DNA from: Micromussa lordhowensis
Taxonomy: Eukaryota > Cnidaria > Anthozoa > Scleractinia > Lobophylliidae
Reading direction: 5' to 3'
Assembly (NCBI GenBank): GCA_964020085.1
Contig: OZ026598.1
Location: 22,304,605-22,368,604, forward strand
Length of the DNA stretch: 64,000 nucleotides
The notes under the pieces were generated by a model. It was given only the letters and a program-made list of their open reading frames with translations. It was not told the DNA's origin and ran no database searches. A program made the translations under genes and the position numbers. This document shows, piece by piece, positions 1 through 10,376 of this stretch (the stretch's first letter is position 1; each line of letters opens with the position of its first letter).

Positions 1-498
1 AAGTCATTAAGCTGCATGATTAGTTCTTTCGAGTTGCATCAGACTGTATGAGGTGTGTCACCCACCAGTTCTGATGGAGAAGTCATTAAGCTGCATGATT
101 AGTTTTTTCGAGTTACATCAGACTGTATGAGGTGTGTCACCTGCCAGTTCTGATGGAGAAGTCATTAAGCTGCATGATTAGTTCTTTCGAGTTACATCAG
201 ACTGTGTGAGGTGTGTCACCTGCCAGTTCTGATGGAGAAGACATTAAGCTGCATGATTAGTTTTTTTCGAGTTACATCAAACTGTATGAGGCGTGTCACC
301 CGCCAGTTCTGATGGACAAAACATTGAGTTGCGTGATTAGTTTTCTTTTGAGTTACATCAAACTGTATGAGGCGTGTCATCCGCCAGTTCTGATGGACAA
401 AACATTAACCTGCATGATTAGTTCTTTCGAGTTACATTAGACTGTATGAGGTGTGTCACTGGCCAGTTCTGATGGACAAGACATTAAGCTGTGTGATT
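1..498. repeat. 79-bp tandem satellite, about 6 copies
   Basis: The unit beginning AAGTCATTAAGCTGCATGA recurs at about 1, 80, 159, 238, 318, 399 and 478, so the period is 79 bp (80 in two units because of a longer T run). The copies drift gradually: the core TCTGATGGAGAAG becomes TCTGATGGACAAA in later units. The array probably continues to the left of the window. It fades into unique sequence near 498. No coding signal is seen in it. Confidence 0.95.
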
Positions 499-1024
499 GA
501 CTTAAATCTAAACCATTTAAGAATGCAACCCTGTTTTTCACCACAGAGTCACAAGATCTTAAGTCATGAGTGAAATGTAAAGCCAGTAAATAGGTTGAAC
601 GCCATCTGACAATGGCATTAGCTAGTTGTCTCTGAAGAGATGACAACGGACAGACACTTAGTATGACAGGAGCTCACGCCATGGCTAACTGTAGACAAAA
701 CTCTCTGTGTGAAGCGATACTCCCAGTTTCACCGCTTGCGTCCCCTCATAAATGAATTTTACATTAATGAAGTGTGATTTCTTCTATGATTTCAAAACTA
801 CATATGACTACATGCAGCAATTCCCTTGCACAGAACTCACTTTCTTTGACAATAATCATCAACAAAACATTAGCACACCAGGGTGAGGAATTTGTTTCAA
901 CATTGTAGTGCAATTCATAGATAGACTAAACTGAATGAAAACTGTGGTGTGGAAGGGTCTGATTTTTATGGCTCAGACCTTTTCTCACTTATAAACTAAA
1001 GTGTACATGCAGTGTAACAGATAT
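499..1024. other. No gene recognised
   Basis: This A+T-rich stretch lies between the satellite and the last exon of the minus-strand SAM-domain gene. It may include that gene's 3' UTR. I see no convincing exon, repeat or RNA gene in it. Confidence 0.5.
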
Positions 1025-2608
1025 TTAAATAGCGATACTAACAATTTCCTCCTGCAAGGTCTCAGTTTTGTCATCACAAACAGTGATAGGATCTTCTTCC
1101 TCATGATTGTCCTGCATTTTGCATTGAAAAGAACACATTATTTTTTTGAAGAATAATATCACATTCTTTATTGTCTGTGTGTTGTCTTCATTCCATTGAA
1201 AGATGCTTTTCCAAGTAAGAGTACAAGTGTCCATGTCACTATTCAAAACAGTGGTTAGGCATGAAAGGTAGCTGTACAAATTAGTAAGCAAATAATGGCC
1301 TAACCTGTTGGTTTACATATTAGTTAAAGTGAGAAGATATTTTACCTCATATCCAACTTCTTCAGTTTCTTCTAACCTCATGTTTTTACTACCCTGGTGG
1401 AATAAGTAACACAGATTACTCAAGTGGTTTTGAAATTCTGCAAGTCACATGTACAGCTGTATGTGGGTTAATACAAAGACCATAAAAATTACGTTAACAA
1501 CAATAAATGCCCAAAACAAACCAAAAATCAGACAGAGGACCTATAACTGTATCAGCTGAGAGATGAAAAGACAAGATTTAATGGCAGAAAATGACAATAC
1601 ATGCAATTTGAGGTTGGTGTGGTTTCACCTTATATGTGTTGAATGACTGGTCATGGCACAAACATTCCAGGCTTCCCACCTTTTACTGTAAGTTGGCGAT
1701 AATTTACAACAACATGATTACCTTGTTTGAATTGTCATCTTCTGACTTGTCAACTTTAATCTGCAAAGACAAATAATGAAGCATGTGTACTTTGCAATCT
1801 TTCTCTTCCAAATTATAAAAAAAAATCATTTCTCCGCTAAAATTGAATATGCAAAAGTAAACTTCTCTGACATGCAGCTATTTTGCATTGAAGCCCACAT
1901 GTAAGGTCTGTTAAGGGTTGCCAGTTTCAAACTACAGTGCTTTAGACTTTACCACCAAAACTACTTCATCTACCACCATCTGCATTTCTTTTTACCAAAG
2001 AAAACCTGTTGCCTGCACATAATTTATTGCATTAAATCAGGAAAGAGTTTTCGACTAACCCTTACCCTTCCACATGGGCCATATAGATTTTAATCCAAAT
2101 AACCTTGAACAATTTAATTCGTCAATGGGGCGCCCATCGAGTGAGACAGCGTTAATGAATGTCTTAGTCTGCTGAACACAACACTTGGCTGTGCTTGACT
2201 GCAACACTGACATATTTACATGTACAGAACGTGTTCACATACATGTACTGATGTACAGTGACTGTGACTCTATTGACATGTATATAAAACACAATTTTCC
2301 AACTTTTCCCCACTGATTTGACATTGCGAAGTATGTTTCGGTACCTGAGAAGGAATCAACAGATGGTGACAGGTACATACCTTCCGTTTATAGGCAGATG
2401 GCTTTCGCTCCTGCGAAAGCTTCCTGGCAAGAAGCATTTTAGCTTTTGCACGATTGATAATGAAAAGTCCATGTTCCCCTATACGATAACTCCCATACCA
2501 TTTGTTTAAGCCAGGGTTGTCTACGATGTCATCAGCAATCTGCATATTCGCCCTTGCTTCATCCTCGTTTGTTTTTTCACATTTCTTCAGGCCTCCAGCA
2601 CCCTTCCA
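1025..2608 (-). CDS. 3' exons (4-7) of a SAM-domain protein gene
   Basis: Four minus-strand exons can be read with consensus splice sites. Exon 4 is 2381..2608 (76 codons, acceptor ..tttttaag, donor gtatgt). Exon 5 is 1722..1760 (13 codons). Exon 6 is 1346..1393 (16 codons). Terminal exon 7 is 1025..1111 and ends in TAA. Every junction is phase 0. Exon 4 encodes a basic helical segment (DEARANMQIADD ... KAKMLLARKLSQERK). Exons 5-7 encode a short acidic tail rich in Glu and Asp. I do not recognise the exon 4 domain. The block joins in phase to exon 3 at 13359..13617 across a 10.75-kb intron full of LINEs. The join is inferred from strand, phase and splice signals, not from transcripts. Alternatively it is a separate gene whose first exon is unseen. 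Confidence 0.6.
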
Positions 2609-2654
2609 CTTAAAAAAGATTATAATCATGGAATGAATAAAGTGACAATTACAG

Positions 2655-2711
2655 TCGAACCGCTATTATTACTACTACTATTATTATTATTATTATTATT
2701 ATTTTTATTAC

Positions 2712-2742
<31 letters not shown>

Positions 2743-2800
2743 ATCACTGTTGTTGTTATTATTTGTTTTTTTTATTTATTTTTATTTTTTTTTTATTTCA
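2655..2800. repeat. (TTA)n microsatellite and T-rich tail of LINE A
   Basis: About 90 bp of ATT/TTA repeats is followed by T-runs with scattered A and G. On the minus strand this reads as an A-rich tract followed by TAA repeats. That is the expected 3' tail of the LINE whose frames lie at 3165-8161. It ends about 45 bp from the splice acceptor of the exon at 2381..2608. Confidence 0.85.
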
Positions 2801-3164
2801 AGTTTACAGGACAGACACTTACATTACTTACAGCACTGGTATTATACTTACACTACGTGTACGTGTACTACTGAACAATACATATATTACAGTACAATTA
2901 CACTATCTACGTTACAGTTGGCCTATTTACAATGCATAGCACTAAAAGTTACTTATTTGTACAGGGATGGTTTATGTTTCTACTATAATTGACGTGGATA
3001 TTATTATACTATTTATGTTATATAAGCTTTGCATGCAAGATATTATTATATATAAAAAAAATAAAAAAGTAAAAAAAAATTTAAAAAAAAAAAGATGCCA
3101 ACTTACACCACACTTACCCAATCTACATACTTAGAAAAAAAAGAGTAAGTTTTACATTTCACTG

Positions 3165-3660
3165 CTACACGTTTAAACCTTCCAATGAATATTTATGACG
3201 TACTTTTACTATGAAATCAGACATGGAGATTTCCCCATGCGTTAATTTTGTGTTGTATAAATAATACTTGACGAATAATAATGTGAAGTTGAGTTTTCTT
3301 TCAAAATATAGTTCTGCATTTTTTGGATTTGCTTTATTGCCAAACATTATTTCAGTCTGCGAGAAGCCTAAGGAGGTGGCATTTTCGTTGTTAAACCACT
3401 TGATAACTTCCGAGAAAAATTGTTTAGTCCAGGAGCAGTTTTGGAAGGTGTGGATTATTGAATCGTTCATTTGGCAATATCTACATAGCATATTTATTTC
3501 CTTTCCATAAAGAAACAGCTCTTTTTTGGTAACTATTATTCTATGCAAAAGTTTAAAATAGAATTCTCTCAGCTTGTTGTCCTTGCAAATGGTTTTTATA
3601 TCTCCAAAGTATGATTCTAAAGGGATCTGGTCTACTTGTAAGTCTCGGGCTCACTTTGTG
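3165..3660 (-). pseudogene. LINE A ORF2 C-terminal zinc-knuckle region (frameshifted)
   Basis: This frame continues the reverse transcriptase after a frame break near 3660-3690. It holds the motif C-x2-C...H-x4-C (CRYCQMNDSIIHTFQNC), typical of the C terminus of Tx1/L1-type ORF2 proteins. A closely similar C terminus is present in LINE C (CVYCGERDSIDHTFSDC near 35100-35160), so both belong to one clade. It ends at a stop at 3165. It is functional only if joined to the upstream frame, which the indel prevents. Confidence 0.8.
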
Positions 3661-3683
3661 CTTGCCTTGAGTTGGATTTTGTC

Positions 3684-6060
3684 TTAGTTGATTAGTAATT
3701 TATAAAAGTCTTTATTTTTCATTTTTAGGAGATTTATGCAGATTCCTGGTGAAAGCAGAAAAACATTTTTGGACAGGAAATCTGTTTCATTTGTAGGGGT
3801 TACCTTTGCTCTCTCTCTAGCACCTTTTGAAATTGCTGAAACAACTTGAAAATAAGCAAGAAAATTACAACTTAAAAGATATTTCTCTGTAAATTTTGTG
3901 TACAACATGACGTTACCATCTATGTCTAGAAGATCTTGGATGAGAAAGACGCCTTTTTCGAACCAATTTTTATAAAAGATAGAGTATCCGTCCAACAATA
4001 TGTCTTTGTTATTAAACAAAACAAATTCCTGATGTGAAGAGTAGTTATAGGATGTCTTAAGTTCCAGGAAATACTGAAGGATTTCTTTGTAGAATTGGGG
4101 TAAATGGATCCTTGACAGAAACTTTTCATCATAATTGCATCTCAACAAAAAATTTAGTCCACCAAATTTGTCCAGAAGGTAGTTGGGGATGGCCTTCCAA
4201 GAGTCCTCAGAATTTTCCTCTTCTGATAAAAGCCTAGGGATCCATGCCAGCCTCGGTGATTTTGCCATGGTGTCTATACTAGGCGCGCGTAGACCACCGT
4301 TGTCATAATCGGAGATCATTACTCTACGTTTGATTTTATCTTTTTTCTGTTTCCAGATAAATTTGAAAATAGCAGAATTAACAGCCTGGATATAGGCTTT
4401 TGAAATGTTGAGATTTGAAATCGTGTTGACAAACTGCGAGATTCCCAGGCTTTTTGCTATAAGACATCTTCCAAATAGTGTTAAGTTTCGACAATTCCAA
4501 ACGTCAAAGATACTTTGCATTTTCTGCAGTTTTGCCTCAAAATTAAGTTTTTCATTTTGTTTTACATCGTAAGATACATAAGATCCAAGTATTCGGACAG
4601 GTTTTTTAGGCCACTGGAATCCGAAGGGTCTTTCTTTGCAATGCCTCCAAGGTCCAAGCCAAAGAGCTTTGGTTTTCGAAGGATTTAATCTTAAGCCAGA
4701 CAGGTCATCGAAGTTGTCTAGAACATTGATGGCTCTTCTGACGGACTTTCTATTACTGTTAAAAAGGGTAGTGTCATCTGCAAATTGACTTATTTTTAAT
4801 TCCCTTTGAAAAATATTTATTCCCTGGATTTCCTTGTCTTGTCTAATTTTGCATGCTAAGAGCTCGACCGCCAAGACGAAGAGGAAAGGGGACAAGGGGC
4901 ATCCTTGTCTAACTCCCCTTGAAAGTGCAAAGTAGTTTGTACTAAATCCATTATTCAAGACTGAACTCTGGATATTAGAGTAGAAAATTGAAATCCAGCG
5001 TTGGATAGACTCGCGGAAATTAAAAAAAGCAATAGTGTTTTGGATAAATTTCCATTCAATGGTGTCGAAGGCTTTTTGAAAGTCGAGTTGCAGGAGGATA
5101 CCTGGAATGCCCTGGAGTTTTGTTTGTTCCAAAATGTTGTTGACTAATCTAATATTTTGGCCCATGTATCTTCCCTTAACAAATCCTGACTGGTCCGGAC
5201 AAACAAGAAGTGGGATGACCTTTTCTAATCTTTTAGCAATTACTTTGGATACAATTTTGTAATCTAAATTTAATAGTGTTATTGGGCGCCAGTTACTAAG
5301 TGCTTCAAGGTCAGAGTCTTCTTTCGGGACAAGCATGATCACATCTCGACGTTGAGAGATCGACATCTTGCCTGTGTGGTACGCTGAATTAAAACTGTCT
5401 ACAAGGTCAGGTCCGAGCAGATCAAAGAAGCAATTATAGAATTCCCAAGTAAATCCATCCTCTCCTGGCGACTTTTCCTGTTTAAAGGTGCGAAGAATAT
5501 CCTGACATTCCTGGAGAGTGATTTCTCCTTTCAGTTCATCCCTAACTGTATTTTCGAGTTTTGGTATTATGAGGTTTCCAATAAAGTCTTCAAACAAAAC
5601 ATTTCCTTTGTCTGAGACAGATGAATATAGACTTTTATAATATAATTCAATTTCTTTTAATATTTCCAATTCACCACAAATCATTTCACCATCTGGTCTC
5701 TTTAAAGATTTGATGACCTTTCGATTATATTTCCTTTTCTCCAAATTGAAAAAGTATTTGGTAGGTTTTTCGCCTTGTTCGATCCATCTTGTTTTGGAGC
5801 GGATAATTGAGCCCTTAGCTTTGTTTTCATACATAAGGAAAAGATCCTCCTTTAGAGTTGTATATTCAGTTCTCAATTGGTGGATTATGTGATCGGTATT
5901 AGCAAGACTAGAGATACGGCTGTCCAGTTCCTCCAGTCGCTTTTGAATATTTGTTTCCTTTTCTTTGCCTTTTTTAGCCTTGTTTTTGGCATACGAGATT
6001 GTTAAACCTCTCAATTCCATTTTAATTAATTCCCATTTCAGTCTTTTGTCCTCGACTTCT
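3684..6060 (-). CDS. LINE A reverse transcriptase (ORF2, main part)
   Basis: About 780 codons are open without a stop. Motifs in order: a lysine-rich coiled N-terminal linker, YRKVIKSLKRPDG, WRPITLLNLDYKI, LQLDFQKAFDTIEW (palm A), RGVRQGCPLSPF (palm B), SQFADDTTLF (catalytic FADD, palm C), LGSYVSYD, and a thumb with RRVMISDYDNGGLRAP. The enzyme copies the element RNA at a nicked target site (target-primed reverse transcription). The frame extends upstream of the first ATG and lines up with the endonuclease frame after a single-base indel in an A-run near 6090. The endonuclease and reverse transcriptase were therefore one protein. The stop at 3684 cuts off the C-terminal zinc knuckle. Confidence 0.92.
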
Positions 6061-6895
6061 GTATACTTTTCGCTGATGACAATATAGTTTTTCGTATTAG
6101 ATCTACGTACTTTCCATCTTCAAGGAGGGAGTTATTGAACTTCCATAGTCCCGGTCCTCGTGGGACTTGAGCTATCGATATAGTAAATTTGACTGCTCGA
6201 TGATCCGGGGCATTTGCTACTTTGGTTTCAACCCGTTCGACCCATTTTGTGAGATGTTGAGCAATTAAAAAAAAGTCTATCCGCGAACTCAGTTTAAGTG
6301 CTTTAGATTCATAAGTATAGCTTGTTTTATGCTGATTTCGTTCTCTGAAAATGTCAACTAGTGCGAATTCATTCATCAACGTGAGAAGTTTGTCTCTGGC
6401 GGCAGTTGGCTTCCACGATGTGCCACCCCTTTTGTCAATTAACTGCAAGGTGATGTTCCAGTCACCCCCTACAATGAGCCTTTCAATATCTGTGTTGGAC
6501 ATTAGATATGCGCTTAGATCTTGCAAGAATTCTTGTTGTTTTCTTTGGTCGTTTGGGACATAGATATTGCATAAAGAAAATTTGCTACCATTTAGGCTTA
6601 AATCAACCGAAACAATTCTGCCATTTTGGACTTTTTGTAAATTGTCAAAATCGCAGTTTAATGAAGGATTCATTAAGATGCAGACGCCTTTACTGTGTGT
6701 AGATCCATGTGAAAAGAAAACGACACCTCCCCATTCGCTTCTCCAAATAATTTCGTCGCTGAGTTCTGAGTACGTTTCTTGCAAAAAATAGGCTTCGCAA
6801 TTTTGATCTTCTAGAAAACCAAAAATACTTCTCCTCTTCACCGGGTTTCTTAGTGCTCTAACATTTAAAGTCATCACATTAAAATTGCCCTGCAT
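6038..6895 (-). CDS. LINE A endonuclease domain (ORF2, N-terminal part)
   Basis: The ATG at 6895 begins MQGNFNVMTLNVRALRNP, the usual first strand of an exonuclease/endonuclease/phosphatase fold. Other fold motifs are FLQETYSE, GGDWNITL, SSRIDFFLI and NAPDHRAVKF (catalytic Asp-His at the end). It nicks target DNA for reverse transcription. The open frame reaches up to 7147, but that upstream part reads as hydrophobic 5' sequence with no family match and is probably the inter-ORF spacer. It ends at 6038 after a frame break relative to the reverse transcriptase. Confidence 0.88.
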   Translation of the reverse strand: MQGNFNVMTLNVRALRNPVKRRSIFGFLEDQNCEAYFLQETYSELSDEIIWRSEWGGVVFFSHGSTHSKGVCILMNPSLNCDFDNLQKVQNGRIVSVDLSLNGSKFSLCNIYVPNDQRKQQEFLQDLSAYLMSNTDIERLIVGGDWNITLQLIDKRGGTSWKPTAARDKLLTLMNEFALVDIFRERNQHKTSYTYESKALKLSSRIDFFLIAQHLTKWVERVETKVANAPDHRAVKFTISIAQVPRGPGLWKFNNSLLEDGKYVDLIRKTILSSAKSIQKSRTKD

Positions 6896-7384
6896 TATCA
6901 AAGCTGTTGGAATCCCTTCGAGAATTTTTACCTTGGGAGTAGCTTGAGAAATGATTGAACTTAATTTGAATATGCAGATTGGGAGAACACGGAAACAAAC
7001 AAGCAACACAACATAATACAAAACCAAGATGCACGAAAATAAATATAAACTATAATACAAATATACACACATGCATACGATCAAAATAACGAAAATAATT
7101 CTGGGAAAAGGCATTACAAAATTGGAAGTTGATCTTCTAAACACCAAATACGCAAATTGGTACGGAGTATTGGTTATTCCTGCTCCTTATTATTGGTAGC
7201 CACTATTTTGAAAAAGAAGACAAATAAAAGAGATTCAGTAGTTCGCAAAAGGATACAACAGATTCAGTCAAAGTTACTGCAAGGGCTGTTCTGGAGCAAC
7301 ATATTGGCCATTGACAAAAAGTTTGTCCGGGTTTGCTTTGCTAAAAAACGCTCTGTGTCCTTTCTCTCTGGCTTCTTTGAGTTT

Positions 7385-8161
7385 TTACATTTGCTGTTTC
7401 CGTAGCTCATACAGGTCCTTCGGAATGTCCTCGAAGACATGAAAAACTTTATGACCTTTAAGGTGTTTACGTGCATTGTCCATTACAAGTTCTCTGTCCG
7501 AGTATCGAAGAAATCTTGCTATTATTGGGCGAGGTTTAGAGGAATTAGGCTTACCCACCTGGATTCTCTGAAATTCAATTTTCTCGCGGGGTTGATCAAT
7601 CTTTAGGGTTTCTTCCAGGAATTGATAGATAACTTCTTTAGTGTTCTCAATCACGGCTTGCTGCTCTGATCCTACTTCCATGGTGCATTCCGTGTTCTCT
7701 GGCACGCCGAAGAATTTAAGATTTTCACGTCTTGAGTATGTCTCCATGTACAGGAGTTGTTTCTTCAAGTTGTATACCTCATGTTCCAGTCTCTTGTTGT
7801 TGCATTGTAGGTCGCGTACATCTTCTTCATTGTATTGGAAGCCTTCTTCGAGTTCCTCCACATTCTTTTCTAATTTTGTTGTCCTGGTCTTTAAAGCCTG
7901 GACGTCTGAGTCTAATCTACTTACTGTCTCTTCGATGTTGGCTACTTTTGCATGGACCTCGTTTAGTTGAAGCTCGATGACGTCCAGCTTTTCTAACTTT
8001 TTCAGAATTGCTTCGATTTTAACACCTAGGTTCTCCGCCATGTCGAGAGCTTCGAAAATTTTGTCACACTTGGCTCTAGGTCGTTTTTCATCCGGTGACT
8101 TTTTTGACCCTTTAAATGATGGCGGCGAAGGTACCGGTCTATCCTTTCGCTTAGGTGGCAT
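7385..8161 (-). CDS. LINE A ORF1 protein (coiled coil plus RRM-like)
   Basis: 258 codons from an ATG at 8161. The start is basic (MPPKRKDRPVPS, KRPRAK). Residues about 45-140 form a long heptad coiled coil (LEKLDVIELQLNEV, SRLDSDVQALKTR). The rest resembles the L1 ORF1p RNA-binding region (METYSRRENLKFFGVPE, RPIIARFLRYSDRELVM). Such proteins trimerise and coat the element RNA. It is intact. It lies about 490 bp upstream of the endonuclease ATG, as in L1/Tx1 elements. Confidence 0.88.
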   Translation of the reverse strand: MPPKRKDRPVPSPPSFKGSKKSPDEKRPRAKCDKIFEALDMAENLGVKIEAILKKLEKLDVIELQLNEVHAKVANIEETVSRLDSDVQALKTRTTKLEKNVEELEEGFQYNEEDVRDLQCNNKRLEHEVYNLKKQLLYMETYSRRENLKFFGVPENTECTMEVGSEQQAVIENTKEVIYQFLEETLKIDQPREKIEFQRIQVGKPNSSKPRPIIARFLRYSDRELVMDNARKHLKGHKVFHVFEDIPKDLYELRKQQM

Positions 8162-8711
8162 GAAAATTCTTCATTTAGACTTCCTATGGCAACCAAAAGT
8201 AGGAGCTCGGCCAAACGCGTTCACTCAGCCGCCATGCCAGTCCCAGTCCCGTTCTTATTATTTGTATTAGTATTTAGTATTTGTTATTTAGTATCTAGTA
8301 TTATTAAGTGGCCAGTTATCAAGTAGAATACTGCAATTTAAAACCCTACTAACTGGCCACCTTTGGTGGTTCTGAGGAGGGAATTTCTCTTAGGTTTATT
8401 ATTATTTTGCACTATTTATAACAATGTTCCTTCAATAAGGTACATTACAAAAAAAAAAGACATTATTAAACTAAATTACACTAGCAGCCAAAAGCAGAAT
8501 GTGCGCAGTGACCAAAGTAGCTTAAGCTTTCGAGTTGGTCACTGCCACAGACAATTAATTGGCATGAACAAGTACATTAATTACATTACTGGAAAATAAA
8601 GTACAAAATAGGTATAAGATACATATGTTACAGCATAAAAAACAGAAAGAAATACATAAATTAATAGTGCTTGATGATAAAAACTATAAGAAGGCTATGG
8701 GCAAACTACAC

Positions 8712-10376
8712 TTAAGAGACAGATTGAGTATTTAAAAGATACATTTTGTATTGTTTATAGAAACGGTTATAGGAGAGTTTTATAAAATCAAAGGGGATAG
8801 ATTCCCAGATTTTGGATGCTAAAAAAGAAAATGTAGTGGCACCATAATTGTTATTTACATTTGGTCTATAGATATTAAAGTTAGTTGCAAATCTGGTATT
8901 ATAGCTATGGACCTCAGAAGCTAACGTAAGAGATCCAGAAAATATTGTTGGGATGTTTGTGGGGTCATTTTTAATTTTATGTACAAAAAGAGCTAATTTA
9001 AATTTGTAAATGTTATCAAGTGTAAGGATTTGCAAAAGATTGAGGTAGGACATAGCACTATCCCTGCTATGAGCAAAGAAAATGCTACGTACACATCTAC
9101 TCTGTTTCGTTTTGATCTTCTGTAACCTAGTTTTACAGGCACTACCCCAACTAGTAATACCATAAGTTAGATATGGATAAATAAATGAATAATACAGCTG
9201 TTTTAGAGTATGGATATCCACATAATATCGTAATTTATTAATAATTCCTATATTCCTCATTAATTTATTGTTGATATGCTGGATTTGGGGTCCCCAATGT
9301 AAATTTTGATCAATAAAAACACCCAAATATTTTATCTCACTTTTAGGCTCAATTTTATGTATATGTATGTGTCCACCTAATCTTGAGGATAAAATTACGA
9401 TATAATTTGTCTTGGTTAAGTTAATGGAGAGTTTGTTAGTGGTACAATAGTCAAAAACTAATTTCAATTCCTCATTCATAACAGATTCAAGGTGGTGTAA
9501 ATTAGCACTTGTATAAAACATATTTGTATCATCAGCAAAGATTCTAAAAGATAGCTTATTATAGCAGTTAGGCAAGTCATTAATATATAGCAGAAATAAT
9601 AGTGGACCCAAGGTTGATCCTTGTGGTATTCCACAAGTGATAGTTTCGCAATTAGATTTGGTATTACCAATTTTGACAAATTGAGTCCGATTACATAGAT
9701 AGTTTTCAAACCACTTAAAAGGAGTTCCACGTATTCCATAATGGTAAAGCTTGGACAACAGAATGTTATGATTTACAGTGTCAAATGCCTTGGAAAAGTC
9801 AAGAAAAAGGCCACAGGTAACTAATCTTTTATCCATGGCCTTCTTAAGTGTATCAGTGAGTTCTAAAATAGCCTGCTCAGTTGAGTATCCTTTCCTAAAT
9901 CCAAACTGATATTTATACATGATATCATGCTTTTCTAAGAAGCTGTTAAGTTCATTATAGATTAGTCTTTCAAGCGCTTTACTAAAAGGCGAGAGAGTTG
10001 AAATAGGCCTGTAGTTACCTGGGTCAGTGACATCACCATTTTTGTAAACTGGGGTGACCTGAGACACTTTCAGAATATTAGGGACTATTCCAATTTCAAT
10101 TGACTGATTATAAATTTTTGTAAAAGGTACTGATAGTGGCTCAGCAGCTAGTTTGATTAGTTTGTTAGGTATGTCAATTGATGATTTGTTTACATCCAAG
10201 GCTTTAAATAAAGAGGAAACCTGGGATTCAGTTACGGTGGACATAGCAATACTGCTGCTTGGAGAAAATGAGATATACCGAGTAGGATTTGCACTACTAT
10301 TAGCAATTTTACTAGCTAGATATGGGCCAGCCAACATTGATAAAATGCTTATTAAACTGGTCAGCAATATCATCAT
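8712..10376 (-). CDS. LINE B reverse transcriptase
   Basis: About 550 open codons. Family motifs: VTPVYKNGDVTDPGNYRPIS, FGFRKGYSTEQAI, LFLDFSKAFDTVNH (palm A), GIPQGSTLGPLL (palm B), FRIFADDTNMF (palm C), IKYLGVFIDQNLHW and a C-terminal SYNTRFATNFNIY...SFLASKIWESIP region typical of L2/CR1/Rex-type LINEs. No ATG sits naturally at its head, because the frame is the continuation of the endonuclease protein. The overlap at 10312..10376 marks a single indel that splits one ORF2 protein in two. Confidence 0.92.
   Translation of the reverse strand: MMILLTSLISILSMLAGPYLASKIANSSANPTRYISFSPSSSIAMSTVTESQVSSLFKALDVNKSSIDIPNKLIKLAAEPLSVPFTKIYNQSIEIGIVPNILKVSQVTPVYKNGDVTDPGNYRPISTLSPFSKALERLIYNELNSFLEKHDIMYKYQFGFRKGYSTEQAILELTDTLKKAMDKRLVTCGLFLDFSKAFDTVNHNILLSKLYHYGIRGTPFKWFENYLCNRTQFVKIGNTKSNCETITCGIPQGSTLGPLLFLLYINDLPNCYNKLSFRIFADDTNMFYTSANLHHLESVMNEELKLVFDYCTTNKLSINLTKTNYIVILSSRLGGHIHIHKIEPKSEIKYLGVFIDQNLHWGPQIQHINNKLMRNIGIINKLRYYVDIHTLKQLYYSFIYPYLTYGITSWGSACKTRLQKIKTKQSRCVRSIFFAHSRDSAMSYLNLLQILTLDNIYKFKLALFVHKIKNDPTNIPTIFSGSLTLASEVHSYNTRFATNFNIYRPNVNNNYGATTFSFLASKIWESIPFDFIKLSYNRFYKQYKMYLLNTQSVS

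Larger units (their letters stand above)
2655..8250 (-). mobile_element. LINE A, near full-length Tx1/L1-like retrotransposon
   Basis: On the minus strand, in order: a short 5' UTR (about 8162-8250), ORF1 (8161..7385), an apurinic-type endonuclease region (from about 6895), reverse transcriptase (to 3684), a C-terminal CCHC-like region (to 3165), a 3' UTR and an A-rich/TAA tail. The reverse transcriptase is of the L1/Tx1 type (SGFVKGRYMGQNIRL, RQGCPLSPFLF, SQFADD). Two frame breaks interrupt ORF2, one near 6060-6100 and one near 3660-3690. Otherwise the element is well kept, which suggests fairly recent insertion. It sits in the sense direction within an intron of the SAM-domain gene, directly downstream of LINE B. 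Confidence 0.9.

Noticed and set aside
1..498. CRISPR array
   Set aside because: Repeats are contiguous with no spacers, in an animal genome; it is a satellite.
437..646. Short minus-strand frame overlapping the satellite edge
   Set aside because: Partly made of the 79-bp repeat, no splice sites or family motif; a chance frame.
2633..2992. Frame with a long poly-leucine run
   Set aside because: It is a translation of the TTA microsatellite that ends LINE A.
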